A DNA stretch of 32,684 nt, taken from assembly GCA_947174955.1 (NCBI GenBank), contig CAMWKX010000002.1, forward strand, positions 1-32,684, in the 5' to 3' direction. Under the pieces are notes generated by a model, which ran no database searches, had not been told where the DNA came from, and saw only the letters and a list, made by a program, of their open reading frames with translations. A program made the translations under genes and the position numbers. This DNA comes from an uncultured Clostridia bacterium (GTDB taxonomy: Bacteria > Bacillota > Clostridia > Christensenellales > Borkfalkiaceae). Shown here in pieces: positions 16,245-23,852 of this stretch (its first letter is position 1; the number at the start of each line of letters is the position of its first letter).

Positions 16245-19200
16245 TACGCCGGAAACGCCGTCGAAGAAGTAGTCTTTGCCGTCGCGGCTGTCGTTATAAA
16301 TAATGTAGACAGTACGTCCGTAATACATATCGACTTCAACCGTGTTGAACGACTTGCCTTTGCCCGAATACTTGCCGTCGGCAACTTGGAGTACGCTGAG
16401 TCCGCTCTCCGCGCTGATATAGGGATTGCCGAGCGCGTCGATATTGTAGGAATATTTTACAGGATCGCCCGTTACGGGAGTGTACGTAGCCGTGCCGCTC
16501 GTATATTTGCTTCCGCCCAGTCCGTCGAACTTCCAGCCCGAACCGTCCTCCGCGGTGTACGTGCCTCTGTACGCGTCCGCTTTCGCGCTTCTCACGCATT
16601 TAACGTCCTCGTATCCGCCGTCCCCGTAGATATAAGCTATGCTCATTGCGTCGTCGCCCAAAAGGGTTATCAGCGTAATATCTTCGCCATCGGTATGCGT
16701 GAGAGTATTTTCCGCAGGGTCGTAAACGAACTGCTTGCCGCCGATTTCGACGTTAAGATGTCCGCCAACCTCGCCGATAACCAAAGGTGCGTCGGTATCC
16801 GCAATCAGCCAGCTGTCCGCAAAGCCCGTCCTGAATACGAGCGTCTTATTGTTCCATTCAAAGCCCGTCGCCGTCGCCGTGAGCGCCTTGCCGTCAACCT
16901 TGACAGCGCCGCCTTCCACGGTGTACGCAAGCTTGCCGACGTCGTTGCCGTCGGTAACGACTACGCTGCCGCCGACCTCGGACTTGCCGTCGAAGTAGTA
17001 GCTGACGTCGCCGTCGTACAGCGTTACGCCGTACCAGCCGTCGCGCCTGCCAAGCTGTCCGCTTACGGGCTGCTCCGCCTCGATCTCTTCAACCGAAACT
17101 CTGTTTTCCGCTTCGTTATAAACAATATTATAAGTCTTGCCGCCAACCGTCATCGTGCCGTGCTGAGCGTCGGTAAGCGCGTAAGTGCCACGCCTCGTAA
17201 CGCCGCCCGCCGTCCTTATCGAAACTTCCGCGCTCTCCGCGGTCGCGCTTCTGCCGTTGAAGGTGACCGTGTCCAGACTGTCGCCGTCACCCGTCCACAA
17301 GCCGAGGAATACGTCGTAAATATTGAATTCGTAGCTGCGGTATTCGCCGTAAAGCCGCGAATAGAACGAGCCCGTCGCCGTATTGCTTTCGCCGTTGTAA
17401 ACCAGGTCGCCGTACTGCGTGTCGCCCACGTAAATTCTCAGATGTCTGCCATCCTGTACGGAGAATACGTCGTATTCCGCTTCGAGCGTGAGCGAATCGC
17501 CGCCCGAGTAGGTTATTACCGCACTGCCGTAGCCGTCCGTGCCTATGCCTCCCAGCTCGATTTTGAACTGCTCTTTTTCGGTTACCATAAACCAGTCGCC
17601 CGTAAAGCCGTCGCTTACGTAGTACGTTTCGCCGTTTATGACGAGAGCGCCGTTGCTTAAAGTCGCCTTGTATTTTACGTTGCCGATTTCGAAGCCGACT
17701 TCGCTGTTATTCTCATACTTGAAATTCTGCGCCTCCACGCCGTTGAGCGTAACACCGCCCTCGCCGTCGAACGTAAATTCGACCGCGGAATTTGCCGACT
17801 TCTTCCAGCTGCCCTTAAATCCGTCTATGGCGGATACGGGAACGCCGTTCACCGTGTCGACCGTACCGTCGCCGTTGAGCGTTACGGTAGCCTGCCTTGC
17901 CGTTATCTCGTTGCCCGCTATGGCAAAAGTGATTACGAAGCTGTCGCCCGAGGGGGTGAACGTGAACGCCGAAGACGTCGTTCTGCCCGTCATAACGCCA
18001 GTACCGTTGTTGCGGAACAGATAGAACACGCCGCCCGCGTCCTTATACTCGCCGTAAACGAAATCCGCCGAAGCCTTCGTCGCACGCAGCGTAGCGTACT
18101 CGTTCGTGTAGCTTACCTGCTGGGAAGAACCGCTCGTCGTCATTATCGTTATATACGCCGAAAGGTCGAGCGCGCCGCCTTCCGCCTTGCCGCCGTAGGC
18201 AAAATAGCCGCCGTTGGTTTCGAATTCGCTGTAAGAGAGCGAGGCAAGACAGCTGCGGTAAATTATTATCTCCGCGCCGTGCGCCGCGCCGCTGTACGAA
18301 TATACGCAGTTGAACGACAGACCGCCGTTTCTTATTTCAGCGGTGCCGTCCTTATTGAGTTTTATATACGCGCCGTTGGAGTAAGCCGTTTCTTCTACGT
18401 AATACGTACCCGCGATTTCGGTATAGTCGGCGTATCCGACGTAGAGCTGAATTTCGTCCTGATTGGGCACGAAGCCGCAAGGTACTTTCTTGGTCAATTC
18501 CGCGTCGAAGTAGTATCCCCAGCTGCGGTGACCCTGCGCGTTCGTCGCGTATTCAGGCAGACCGCCGGACTGCTTGTACCAGTCGCTGAGGGGCATATAT
18601 CCTGCAACCGAAACGCTCTTTTCCTGCGTTGCGCCGTTCATTATCTTAACGGTGACGGTGCGCGCCGCCGCTGCCGCGTTTATTTCGGGAAGCTTGCCTT
18701 CCGCGAACGTCCACTCGCCCGCGGTCCAGCCGAGAGCCGTAAAGGTCGCCTCCGTAGGGCTTTCCACCGCCGTCTGATTGCCGTATTCGGTCAAAGCCAC
18801 GTAATCGGCCAGCTTCTGCTCGGAAGAGGCGGGCTTTGCATATTGTCCCGCGAACGCGCCCGTACTCATAAAATCCGCGCCGAATCTGCTCGCCGCCGAC
18901 AGTTTGTTGACGCTTGCGCTCGTATAGTTAGCCGCATAGCAACCCGCTATGACCGTATTGTCTTCCGCATAGCCTGCGATGCCGCCCGCGTAAGCGCCTC
19001 TGAAATCTTCCAGAATCAACCCTTCGAGAGAGTTGTTAGCCGAAATCTGCGCCGTGGAATAGCAGTTTGCAACCGAGGAAAATCTGCTGAGCGTGCCGAC
19101 TATGCCGCCCGTATGCATACCGCCGTTTACCGAGCCGTGCGAATAGCTGTTGACTACGTAGGCAATCGCGCTTTCATCCGCCGACACGAGATTGCCGACC

Positions 19201-20609
19201 AGTCCGCCCATAGAATGGGGACTGCCCGTACCTTCTAAGAATACGTCCGCCGAGCTGGAACTTACCGAAGCCGAATGGGAAACCGTGCCCATTCTCGTTT
19301 CGGCGTACGCCGCCTGCAATCTGCCGACCAGTCCGCCCGCGTTTATTATCTGATTGTTGTCGTTTACTACGGTTATAAATCCGTCGTCGCCCGTCACCGC
19401 TTTGCAGTTGATTATTTCGGCGCCGATACCCCAGCCCAGAACCGAACCGACGAAAGTGCCTTCGCCCGCGGTCGCAGGGTGAACCTGTATATTGTAATTT
19501 TCGAGAGTAAGATTTTTTATTACCGCGGGGATTATGTTATTACCGCTGTCCACGGTAGCAACCGCGTACCCGAACAGTCCGACGTTAGGAAGATACTCGC
19601 GAGTGTAAGAGCTCTGGTCGTAAACCTCGTCGGTGATATAGAAATTGCTTATCTTGTGACCGTTGCCGTCGAACGTGCCGCTGAACGCCGAAATCTCCGT
19701 GGAGTGGTCGCCTATAACGTACAGCTGCTCGCCCTGCATATCGATGTCGGCGGTCAGCTTGTAGTGCATCGACGCGTAATTGCCGTTGTAAAAGTCGTCG
19801 TTGACCATTACCGCGAAATAGTACATATCTATGGGCCTGCTCAGCTCGAAGGGATGCTCTTCGGAGCCGTCGCCGAACCTGAAGTCCTCCACGTTGGCAA
19901 ACGATTCCTGCAAATCGAGGTTGAGCAAGTCTATCTCGCCGTCGTCGGTCACTTCGCTGACAACGTAGTAGCCGTCTTCGTCCTCTTCGAGCAGCGACGA
20001 GCCGTATCTAACCGTGTAGCTGTCCTTGTAATAGGGGCTTATCCACAGCTTGAATTTCAGGCTTTCGCCCGAAATAACCCTGACCTTTTCACCCAGCTCT
20101 TTGCCGTCCTCGCCGAGGAATTTTATTCTGCGGTCTTCGCCTCTGTACGGGTTGCCATTGTCGTCCTTCAACTCCTCCGACTTGTACAGGGTAAGCGTAT
20201 GCACCGCGCTCAGTCCCGTTACGCCTACCGTGGAGTTGCTCTCCATCGTAAACGAGTAAACGCCGTCCGCGTCGGGCTGAATGAGCACGTTGTTTAAGCT
20301 GACTACGGGCGTGCCCGTGGCGTTGGAACCGACGAGCACCTTAAAGCGGACGTCAACGCCCTCCTTTACCTTGCCGCCGAACCTGAAGCTTTCACCCTTT
20401 TCGTCGAGCTCGGCAAGGTCGCCCTCGAACACGATATCCATACCCTTGCCGGTCAAATCGAGCGTAAAATATTCGGGAGGCGTTTCGTCGACGACGCCCG
20501 AAGACGCGCCGCTGTCACCGTCCGAAGTGTTGCAGGCGACAGCGCCGCAAAGGCACCCTGCAGCCGCCGCAACCGTTATCCCGATTAAGAATTTCCTGAA
20601 TTTATTCAT
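15345..20609 (-). CDS. Very large surface lipoprotein with GLUG motifs and repeated beta modules
   Basis: Predicted exported lipoprotein of 1754 residues; molecular function unknown. The signal peptide ends in the lipobox AVAC with Cys26. Residues about 243-326 contain the DGSEEHPF...LTADIDM...FSGTFDGNGHKISNFYI pattern that normally precedes GLUG repeats, and GLUG motifs follow at about 386-570 (GGLVGRL, GGLVGNL, GGIVGTL, GGIAGYA), suggesting a beta-helix. A repeat resembling an InlB-type domain (about 655-710) comes next. Residues about 720-1440 form a run of roughly eight degenerate beta modules, each beginning G-x-W/Y and carrying a later F-x-G-x-G. Residues 1456 to the end are a four-fold repeat (separate entry). 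The ATG at 20609 has GGAG eight bases upstream. It is the first gene after the only promoter in the window and lies just ahead of the protease, so a binding or scaffold role for that enzyme is a reasonable guess. Confidence 0.88.
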   Translation of the reverse strand: MNKFRKFLIGITVAAAAGCLCGAVACNTSDGDSGASSGVVDETPPEYFTLDLTGKGMDIVFEGDLAELDEKGESFRFGGKVKEGVDVRFKVLVGSNATGTPVVSLNNVLIQPDADGVYSFTMESNSTVGVTGLSAVHTLTLYKSEELKDDNGNPYRGEDRRIKFLGEDGKELGEKVRVISGESLKFKLWISPYYKDSYTVRYGSSLLEEDEDGYYVVSEVTDDGEIDLLNLDLQESFANVEDFRFGDGSEEHPFELSRPIDMYYFAVMVNDDFYNGNYASMHYKLTADIDMQGEQLYVIGDHSTEISAFSGTFDGNGHKISNFYITDEVYDQSSYTREYLPNVGLFGYAVATVDSGNNIIPAVIKNLTLENYNIQVHPATAGEGTFVGSVLGWGIGAEIINCKAVTGDDGFITVVNDNNQIINAGGLVGRLQAAYAETRMGTVSHSASVSSSSADVFLEGTGSPHSMGGLVGNLVSADESAIAYVVNSYSHGSVNGGMHTGGIVGTLSRFSSVANCYSTAQISANNSLEGLILEDFRGAYAGGIAGYAEDNTVIAGCYAANYTSASVNKLSAASRFGADFMSTGAFAGQYAKPASSEQKLADYVALTEYGNQTAVESPTEATFTALGWTAGEWTFAEGKLPEINAAAAARTVTVKIMNGATQEKSVSVAGYMPLSDWYKQSGGLPEYATNAQGHRSWGYYFDAELTKKVPCGFVPNQDEIQLYVGYADYTEIAGTYYVEETAYSNGAYIKLNKDGTAEIRNGGLSFNCVYSYSGAAHGAEIIIYRSCLASLSYSEFETNGGYFAYGGKAEGGALDLSAYITIMTTSGSSQQVSYTNEYATLRATKASADFVYGEYKDAGGVFYLFRNNGTGVMTGRTTSSAFTFTPSGDSFVITFAIAGNEITARQATVTLNGDGTVDTVNGVPVSAIDGFKGSWKKSANSAVEFTFDGEGGVTLNGVEAQNFKYENNSEVGFEIGNVKYKATLSNGALVINGETYYVSDGFTGDWFMVTEKEQFKIELGGIGTDGYGSAVITYSGGDSLTLEAEYDVFSVQDGRHLRIYVGDTQYGDLVYNGESNTATGSFYSRLYGEYRSYEFNIYDVFLGLWTGDGDSLDTVTFNGRSATAESAEVSIRTAGGVTRRGTYALTDAQHGTMTVGGKTYNIVYNEAENRVSVEEIEAEQPVSGQLGRRDGWYGVTLYDGDVSYYFDGKSEVGGSVVVTDGNDVGKLAYTVEGGAVKVDGKALTATATGFEWNNKTLVFRTGFADSWLIADTDAPLVIGEVGGHLNVEIGGKQFVYDPAENTLTHTDGEDITLITLLGDDAMSIAYIYGDGGYEDVKCVRSAKADAYRGTYTAEDGSGWKFDGLGGSKYTSGTATYTPVTGDPVKYSYNIDALGNPYISAESGLSVLQVADGKYSGKGKSFNTVEVDMYYGRTVYIIYNDSRDGKDYFFDGVSGVWVKDSDATEYTQKAYTYEIVTSVLCEIIDNDGVRYNGEMSRVGAVIEFKVTDQLEAVKDGVTYAFGVSTVWIKDGSGYTKAYDKSVDIKEADEEHSNMISELTDANGDKFLATLVYNEETETYEMTVQLKISFEATVGEGEDAKTYAFGEEAETLWLKGEDGYTKAYIYEVISEDDRIYRLTGLNGDKFIAQVTMSEDGKTYVMTIKSLTEVTVVAGEDVLTYVFGEGNDTVWLKKYHGNYTKAYTYKAIGEDGRTYELTDLNGKKFTAQVTYNGETGANEMTVTPVEEETEEGTDGQA

Positions 20610-20617
20610 TATTTATT

Positions 20618-20621
20618 CTCC
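20618..20621 (-). promoter_or_regulatory. Ribosome binding site of the GLUG lipoprotein gene
   Basis: GGAG on the minus strand, 8 bases before ATG 20609. It supports that start and marks the 3' end of the leader. Confidence 0.75.
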
Positions 20622-20725
20622 ACATAAATAATCGTAAAAATTAACGATTACTTCGTAAAAAAGCTGTGAGAAGTACTCGACTCCGCCCGAAAGCGGACTA
20701 TAACCCTATTTTCTCATTCTTTTCT

Positions 20726-20754
20726 ATAATAACATACACGAAAAAATATTGCAA
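20726..20754 (-). promoter_or_regulatory. SigA-type promoter for the surface-protein/protease/opp operon
   Basis: On the minus strand, -35 TTGCAA (20754-20749; consensus TTGACA) and -10 TATTAT (20731-20726; consensus TATAAT) are separated by exactly 17 bases, with a T-rich spacer. Transcription would start near 20719 and give a leader of about 110 nt before the first gene. It is the only convincing promoter I found in the window and no terminator is visible downstream, so it may drive a transcript of 20 kb or more ending beyond the left edge. Confidence 0.68.
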
Positions 20755-20860
20755 AATAATAAGGGCTTTTTATGAAATAATTTTCTATAAAAATTACTTA
20801 TATTTGCGGTTATTTTCCTTTACTTATCTATTTTATGCAAAATTTAACTGCATAAACTTA

Positions 20861-20892
20861 TAAACCCCGCGGCAATTTTGCCGCGGGGTTTA
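20861..20892 (-). terminator. Strong hairpin terminator after the MoxR/vWA operon
   Basis: A perfect inverted repeat, TAAACCCCGCGGC with GCCGCGGGGTTTA, forms a 13-bp GC-rich stem with a 6-base loop. It begins 15 bases past the stop codon of the last gene of the upstream block. On the minus strand the stem is preceded by an A-rich run and followed by TTTATAAGTTTATG-type sequence, an imperfect U-tract. On the plus strand the following TTTATTTTT is a better U-tract, but no plus-strand gene leads into it. I read it as the terminator of the 32684-20907 block, possibly working in both directions. Confidence 0.85.
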
Positions 20893-20906
20893 TTTTTAAA
20901 AATTAT

Positions 20907-23822
20907 TTAATTGGACTGAGGGCGCGAAAGCACTATGGTTTCGCTTCTGCCTCTGTCGGGGAACGTAAGGTGGTGAATGGTCAGCTTATACGCTTCGTTC
21001 AGGGCGAACGTGAATTTGAACGTATCGTCGTTTCTGCCCGAAACGTACGTGCCCGTAAATTCGCGCGTTTCCGCGTCGTAGGTATAGCCGTATACGCAGT
21101 TGACCGTACTCTTGCCGTCGGTGACACTGACCGCCATAGTGCCCGCCGTTGCCGATTCGGGCGTGAACGTAACCGTTACGTCCGCCGCTACGGGCGCGCC
21201 GTTTTCGACCATATTTATAAAGCCGAATTTGCCCGTGTAGCTGCCCGTAAACATATCGTCGACCGAGGGCGCCGCAATTACGTTTATGCCGATAAGCTTA
21301 TACGCCGCGGGATGACCCGAAGAGTTGGTGTAAATGGAGTTGACGTATACTCCGACAGGCTCGTCGGTTGCCGCAAGCGCGGTGATCTTGCTCACCTTGG
21401 TGCCGTCGGCAAGTTCAAGACCGTCTTCCAGACTGATATACGGAGAGGTCGTTTCGCCCGTGTCCAGCTCGGTTACGAAGCTTGCATCGACGTAGCTTGC
21501 CTCGGAGGCGATTGCCGTTCCGCGGATATACAGCGACTGTCCCTCGTAAATGGTCAGCGCCGATTCGGGATTGGCGTAGCTGTACTCGGTACTCGTCCAG
21601 GTGTGCGTTTCGCTGCCGCCCGCGTCACTGTAAAGGTACGCCTGCGCGTTGAGCGCGGTGGGCACGCCCTTTGCTATATTCAGTTTCAGCTCGCGCTCGC
21701 ACCTGCCGCTCAGCGTTCTGAGCACGATAGTTATTTCACCAGAGTGCTGCGCGTTGATTAATACTTCGTTCTCGCCGCGTCTGAAATGTCCGATTATGTG
21801 GTAAACGTTGTCCGCCGTTGCTCCCAGCGCTATTTCGCCCGTGGGCGCTTGGAGATATACGCTCAGAGGGTCGAATTCGAGTTTAGCCGTATCCGAAGGC
21901 TGAACGTTGGATATCTTGAATATCGCGGGCGTGTTGGCAGAAATTTCCACGACGTCGCCCTCTGATATCAGTTGGTTATCGTAGCTTATATCGAAAGAGT
22001 GTATATACACGCTTTCCGCGGGGTAGGGGTTCTCCTCTACCTGTTCGCCCGCAACCTTCAACGTCTGGGTGAACGATATATTCCTGATAACGATATAGGG
22101 GTGGTCCTCGTCGTAAACGCCGCCGCCCGGTTTATTATCGCCCTCCTCGTAGTAGTACTTCCTTGTATCGCCTTCGGAAAATCCTTCGGGAACGGGTCTT
22201 GCAATCTGATTGCCGTTTCTGTCCAGAAGGGGCGTGCCGTCCGGCTTTTGCTTGTAGCCGTCGATAACTATCGCGGGGTCGCCCACTACCGGCGTCTTTA
22301 TCTTCGCGCCGTTGACGTCCTTTGCGATTACCATAACCGCGTCGCCGTTTTCGTCCTTTTCGTATAAGGGATTACCGTTTTCGTCTTCCTTTATTATCGG
22401 CTGACCTTCCTCGTCGAGTACGGGTTTTCCTTGCGCGTCCGTCTGATAAATCCATTTGTAAGTGTACTGGTACGTGTAGGTCTTTCTCGGCTCCGTCTTA
22501 ACCTTGCCGTCTTTGTCCTTTACGGTGACGGGATTGCCCTGTTCGTCCTTTTTGATTACGGGGTCGCCCTCGTCGTCGTATTTGATATTACCGTTTTCCA
22601 GCGTTTCATACTCGTAAACGGGGTCGTAAATGACGTTGCCGCTTGCGTCCTTTTCATAAACGTAGTTGGTTTCGTACGACTCCACGCCCTCGGAGTTGAT
22701 GGGATAAATTTCGCTGAAAATTACGTCGCCGTCCTCACCGTAAATTACTTCGCCCGTATTCGTGCCGTCAAACGTGTTGGCAAGCATCCAGCTACGGATA
22801 ATTTTGGTCTTTACGTTGAGCGTCTTTATCTCGCCAGTAGGATAGGTTACGAAATCCACGTAGTAACGGCAGAAATGCACGTCCTCCATACGGCTGAACT
22901 CGAACGCGCATACGTAGCTGCCGTCCGACTGTTTGGAATAGGTCTTCTCTTCGTACTTGATGGCGTTTTCCGACTTCGACGCTTCGAAGTATGTTAACAG
23001 CGTGTCTTCCGCGCCGTAAGTTGCCTTCATACCGCCGCCCGAAGAGTAGCCGTAGCCCTTTAAATTGTTTTCGGTAACGCTCTCGTCGACGCGGGGATCG
23101 TACGGATTGCCGTTGGCGTTCAGCTCCGCGGAAATGCCGAAGGGTTTACCGTCGTCGTCGCGCGAATACCAGAAATCCCTGCGGTTGCCGCCGTCGTGCA
23201 CGAGGGTGTAATTGTCGCCGTAATAGTTATAGAAAGCGTTCGCCCTTACGTCCGTTCCGTTCGGGTCGCCCTCGACGTAATTGCCCTCGCTGCGCCTGAT
23301 ATTGCCGTTTAAAGTCGACGCGTAGAGCACAACGTCGCGCAAATCCTCAATCGTGTCGTGCTTAGGCAGTTCGACGTCGAATTCTATGTCGCCCGCCGAG
23401 TGGAAAAGCACGTAGCGGCGGATACCCGCGGCTATATACGAGGGCAATTCCACGTCGTCTACCGAATTGTACTTATCCTTTTCGCCGAGCTTGGGAAGCG
23501 TAACGTCGAAGGTGTGCGCGGAGTTGAGCTTGCACGTGCGCGTCGCTCTGCCTTCCGTCGTTTCGGTGGGCTGAGTGACGTTCCAGTCGCTGTCGAACTC
23601 GTGCGCGTCGGGATCCACGGGTATCGCTTCCGCCTTGACGTCGCCGCAGGAAGAACACGTTCCCGTTCTCTGACCGGGGCGATCGCACGTCGCCTCGTAG
23701 TCGGTTTCAAAGACATAGTTGTGAGTATGCTTGTCGGAATTACAGCCCGCAAGCGTGGTTGCGCCCATAGTTGCCGCCATAGCGACGGCAGATATCATCG
23801 TCAATATTTTTTTGGTTTTCAT
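20907..23822 (-). CDS. Large surface lipoprotein with HTH..C..CxxC module and acidic repeat region
   Basis: Predicted exported lipoprotein of 971 residues, not assignable to a function. The signal peptide ends in a canonical lipobox, LAGC (Cys27). Right after it is a His-Thr-His start with cysteines 46, 56 and 59 (ATC...TCSSCG), then a second, degenerate unit ending in CKLNSAHTF (Cys97). This Cys module is common at the ends of Clostridia surface proteins and may bind metal or form disulfides. Residues about 105-390 are beta-rich and unassigned. Residues about 390-545 are the acidic repeat region listed separately. The C-terminal half looks like beta-sandwich domains, and the last ~100 residues (from MFTGSYTGKFGF) resemble the G-x-Y modules of the 1754-residue lipoprotein. 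The ATG at 23822 follows AGGA by 8 bases. It is the last gene of the MoxR/vWA block. Confidence 0.85.
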   Translation of the reverse strand: MKTKKILTMISAVAMAATMGATTLAGCNSDKHTHNYVFETDYEATCDRPGQRTGTCSSCGDVKAEAIPVDPDAHEFDSDWNVTQPTETTEGRATRTCKLNSAHTFDVTLPKLGEKDKYNSVDDVELPSYIAAGIRRYVLFHSAGDIEFDVELPKHDTIEDLRDVVLYASTLNGNIRRSEGNYVEGDPNGTDVRANAFYNYYGDNYTLVHDGGNRRDFWYSRDDDGKPFGISAELNANGNPYDPRVDESVTENNLKGYGYSSGGGMKATYGAEDTLLTYFEASKSENAIKYEEKTYSKQSDGSYVCAFEFSRMEDVHFCRYYVDFVTYPTGEIKTLNVKTKIIRSWMLANTFDGTNTGEVIYGEDGDVIFSEIYPINSEGVESYETNYVYEKDASGNVIYDPVYEYETLENGNIKYDDEGDPVIKKDEQGNPVTVKDKDGKVKTEPRKTYTYQYTYKWIYQTDAQGKPVLDEEGQPIIKEDENGNPLYEKDENGDAVMVIAKDVNGAKIKTPVVGDPAIVIDGYKQKPDGTPLLDRNGNQIARPVPEGFSEGDTRKYYYEEGDNKPGGGVYDEDHPYIVIRNISFTQTLKVAGEQVEENPYPAESVYIHSFDISYDNQLISEGDVVEISANTPAIFKISNVQPSDTAKLEFDPLSVYLQAPTGEIALGATADNVYHIIGHFRRGENEVLINAQHSGEITIVLRTLSGRCERELKLNIAKGVPTALNAQAYLYSDAGGSETHTWTSTEYSYANPESALTIYEGQSLYIRGTAIASEASYVDASFVTELDTGETTSPYISLEDGLELADGTKVSKITALAATDEPVGVYVNSIYTNSSGHPAAYKLIGINVIAAPSVDDMFTGSYTGKFGFINMVENGAPVAADVTVTFTPESATAGTMAVSVTDGKSTVNCVYGYTYDAETREFTGTYVSGRNDDTFKFTFALNEAYKLTIHHLTFPDRGRSETIVLSRPQSN
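22195..22655 (-). repeat. Acidic Asp-Gly-Asn repeats within the 971-residue lipoprotein
   Basis: Residues about 390-545 contain at least ten short units of the form D-x-[ND]-G-[ND]-P-[VLI], about 11-12 residues apart, such as DDEGDPVIKK, DEQGNPVTVK, DEEGQPIIKE and DENGNPLYEK. D-x-[ND]-x-[DN]-type spacing could bind calcium, but the units may equally be a stiff spacer. The region is much more acidic than the rest of the protein. Confidence 0.75.
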
Positions 23823-23852
23823 AGTCGTTTTCCTGTTTATATTATAAGCCCC

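Larger units (their letters stand above)
20610..20906. other. Intergenic region between the two operons, no gene
   Basis: This is the only gap near 300 bp. It is far richer in A and T than the flanking genes. It holds, on the minus strand in order, a strong hairpin (20861-20892), a weaker 8-bp inverted repeat (20832-20839 with 20849-20856), a promoter (20726-20754) and a ~110 nt leader. The leader contains an imperfect hairpin (about 20682-20699), a run of six T on the minus strand near 20656-20661, a 6-bp inverted repeat (20630-20635 with 20644-20649) and the ribosome site. Short open frames on the plus strand here have no ribosome site and look like AT-rich noise. Confidence 0.75.

Noticed and set aside
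15960-17660. Long open frame of 566 codons on the plus strand, and a similar one of 450 codons at 3260-4612
   Set aside because: They lie antisense to well-supported genes, have no recognisable domain or signal peptide and an Arg/Val/Tyr-heavy composition typical of reversed coding sequence. Low use of TTA, CTA and TCA codons in the real genes removes stops on the opposite strand.
20832-20856. 8-bp inverted repeat TTTATGCA/TGCATAAA as an operator or second terminator
   Set aside because: The stem is short and AT-rich with a 9-base loop; it could be a protein site but nothing else in the sequence supports that.
20666-20863. 65-codon plus-strand open frame in the intergenic region
   Set aside because: It is AT-rich with a Phe/Tyr/Ile/Lys-biased product, no ribosome site, and it overlaps the minus-strand promoter and terminator.
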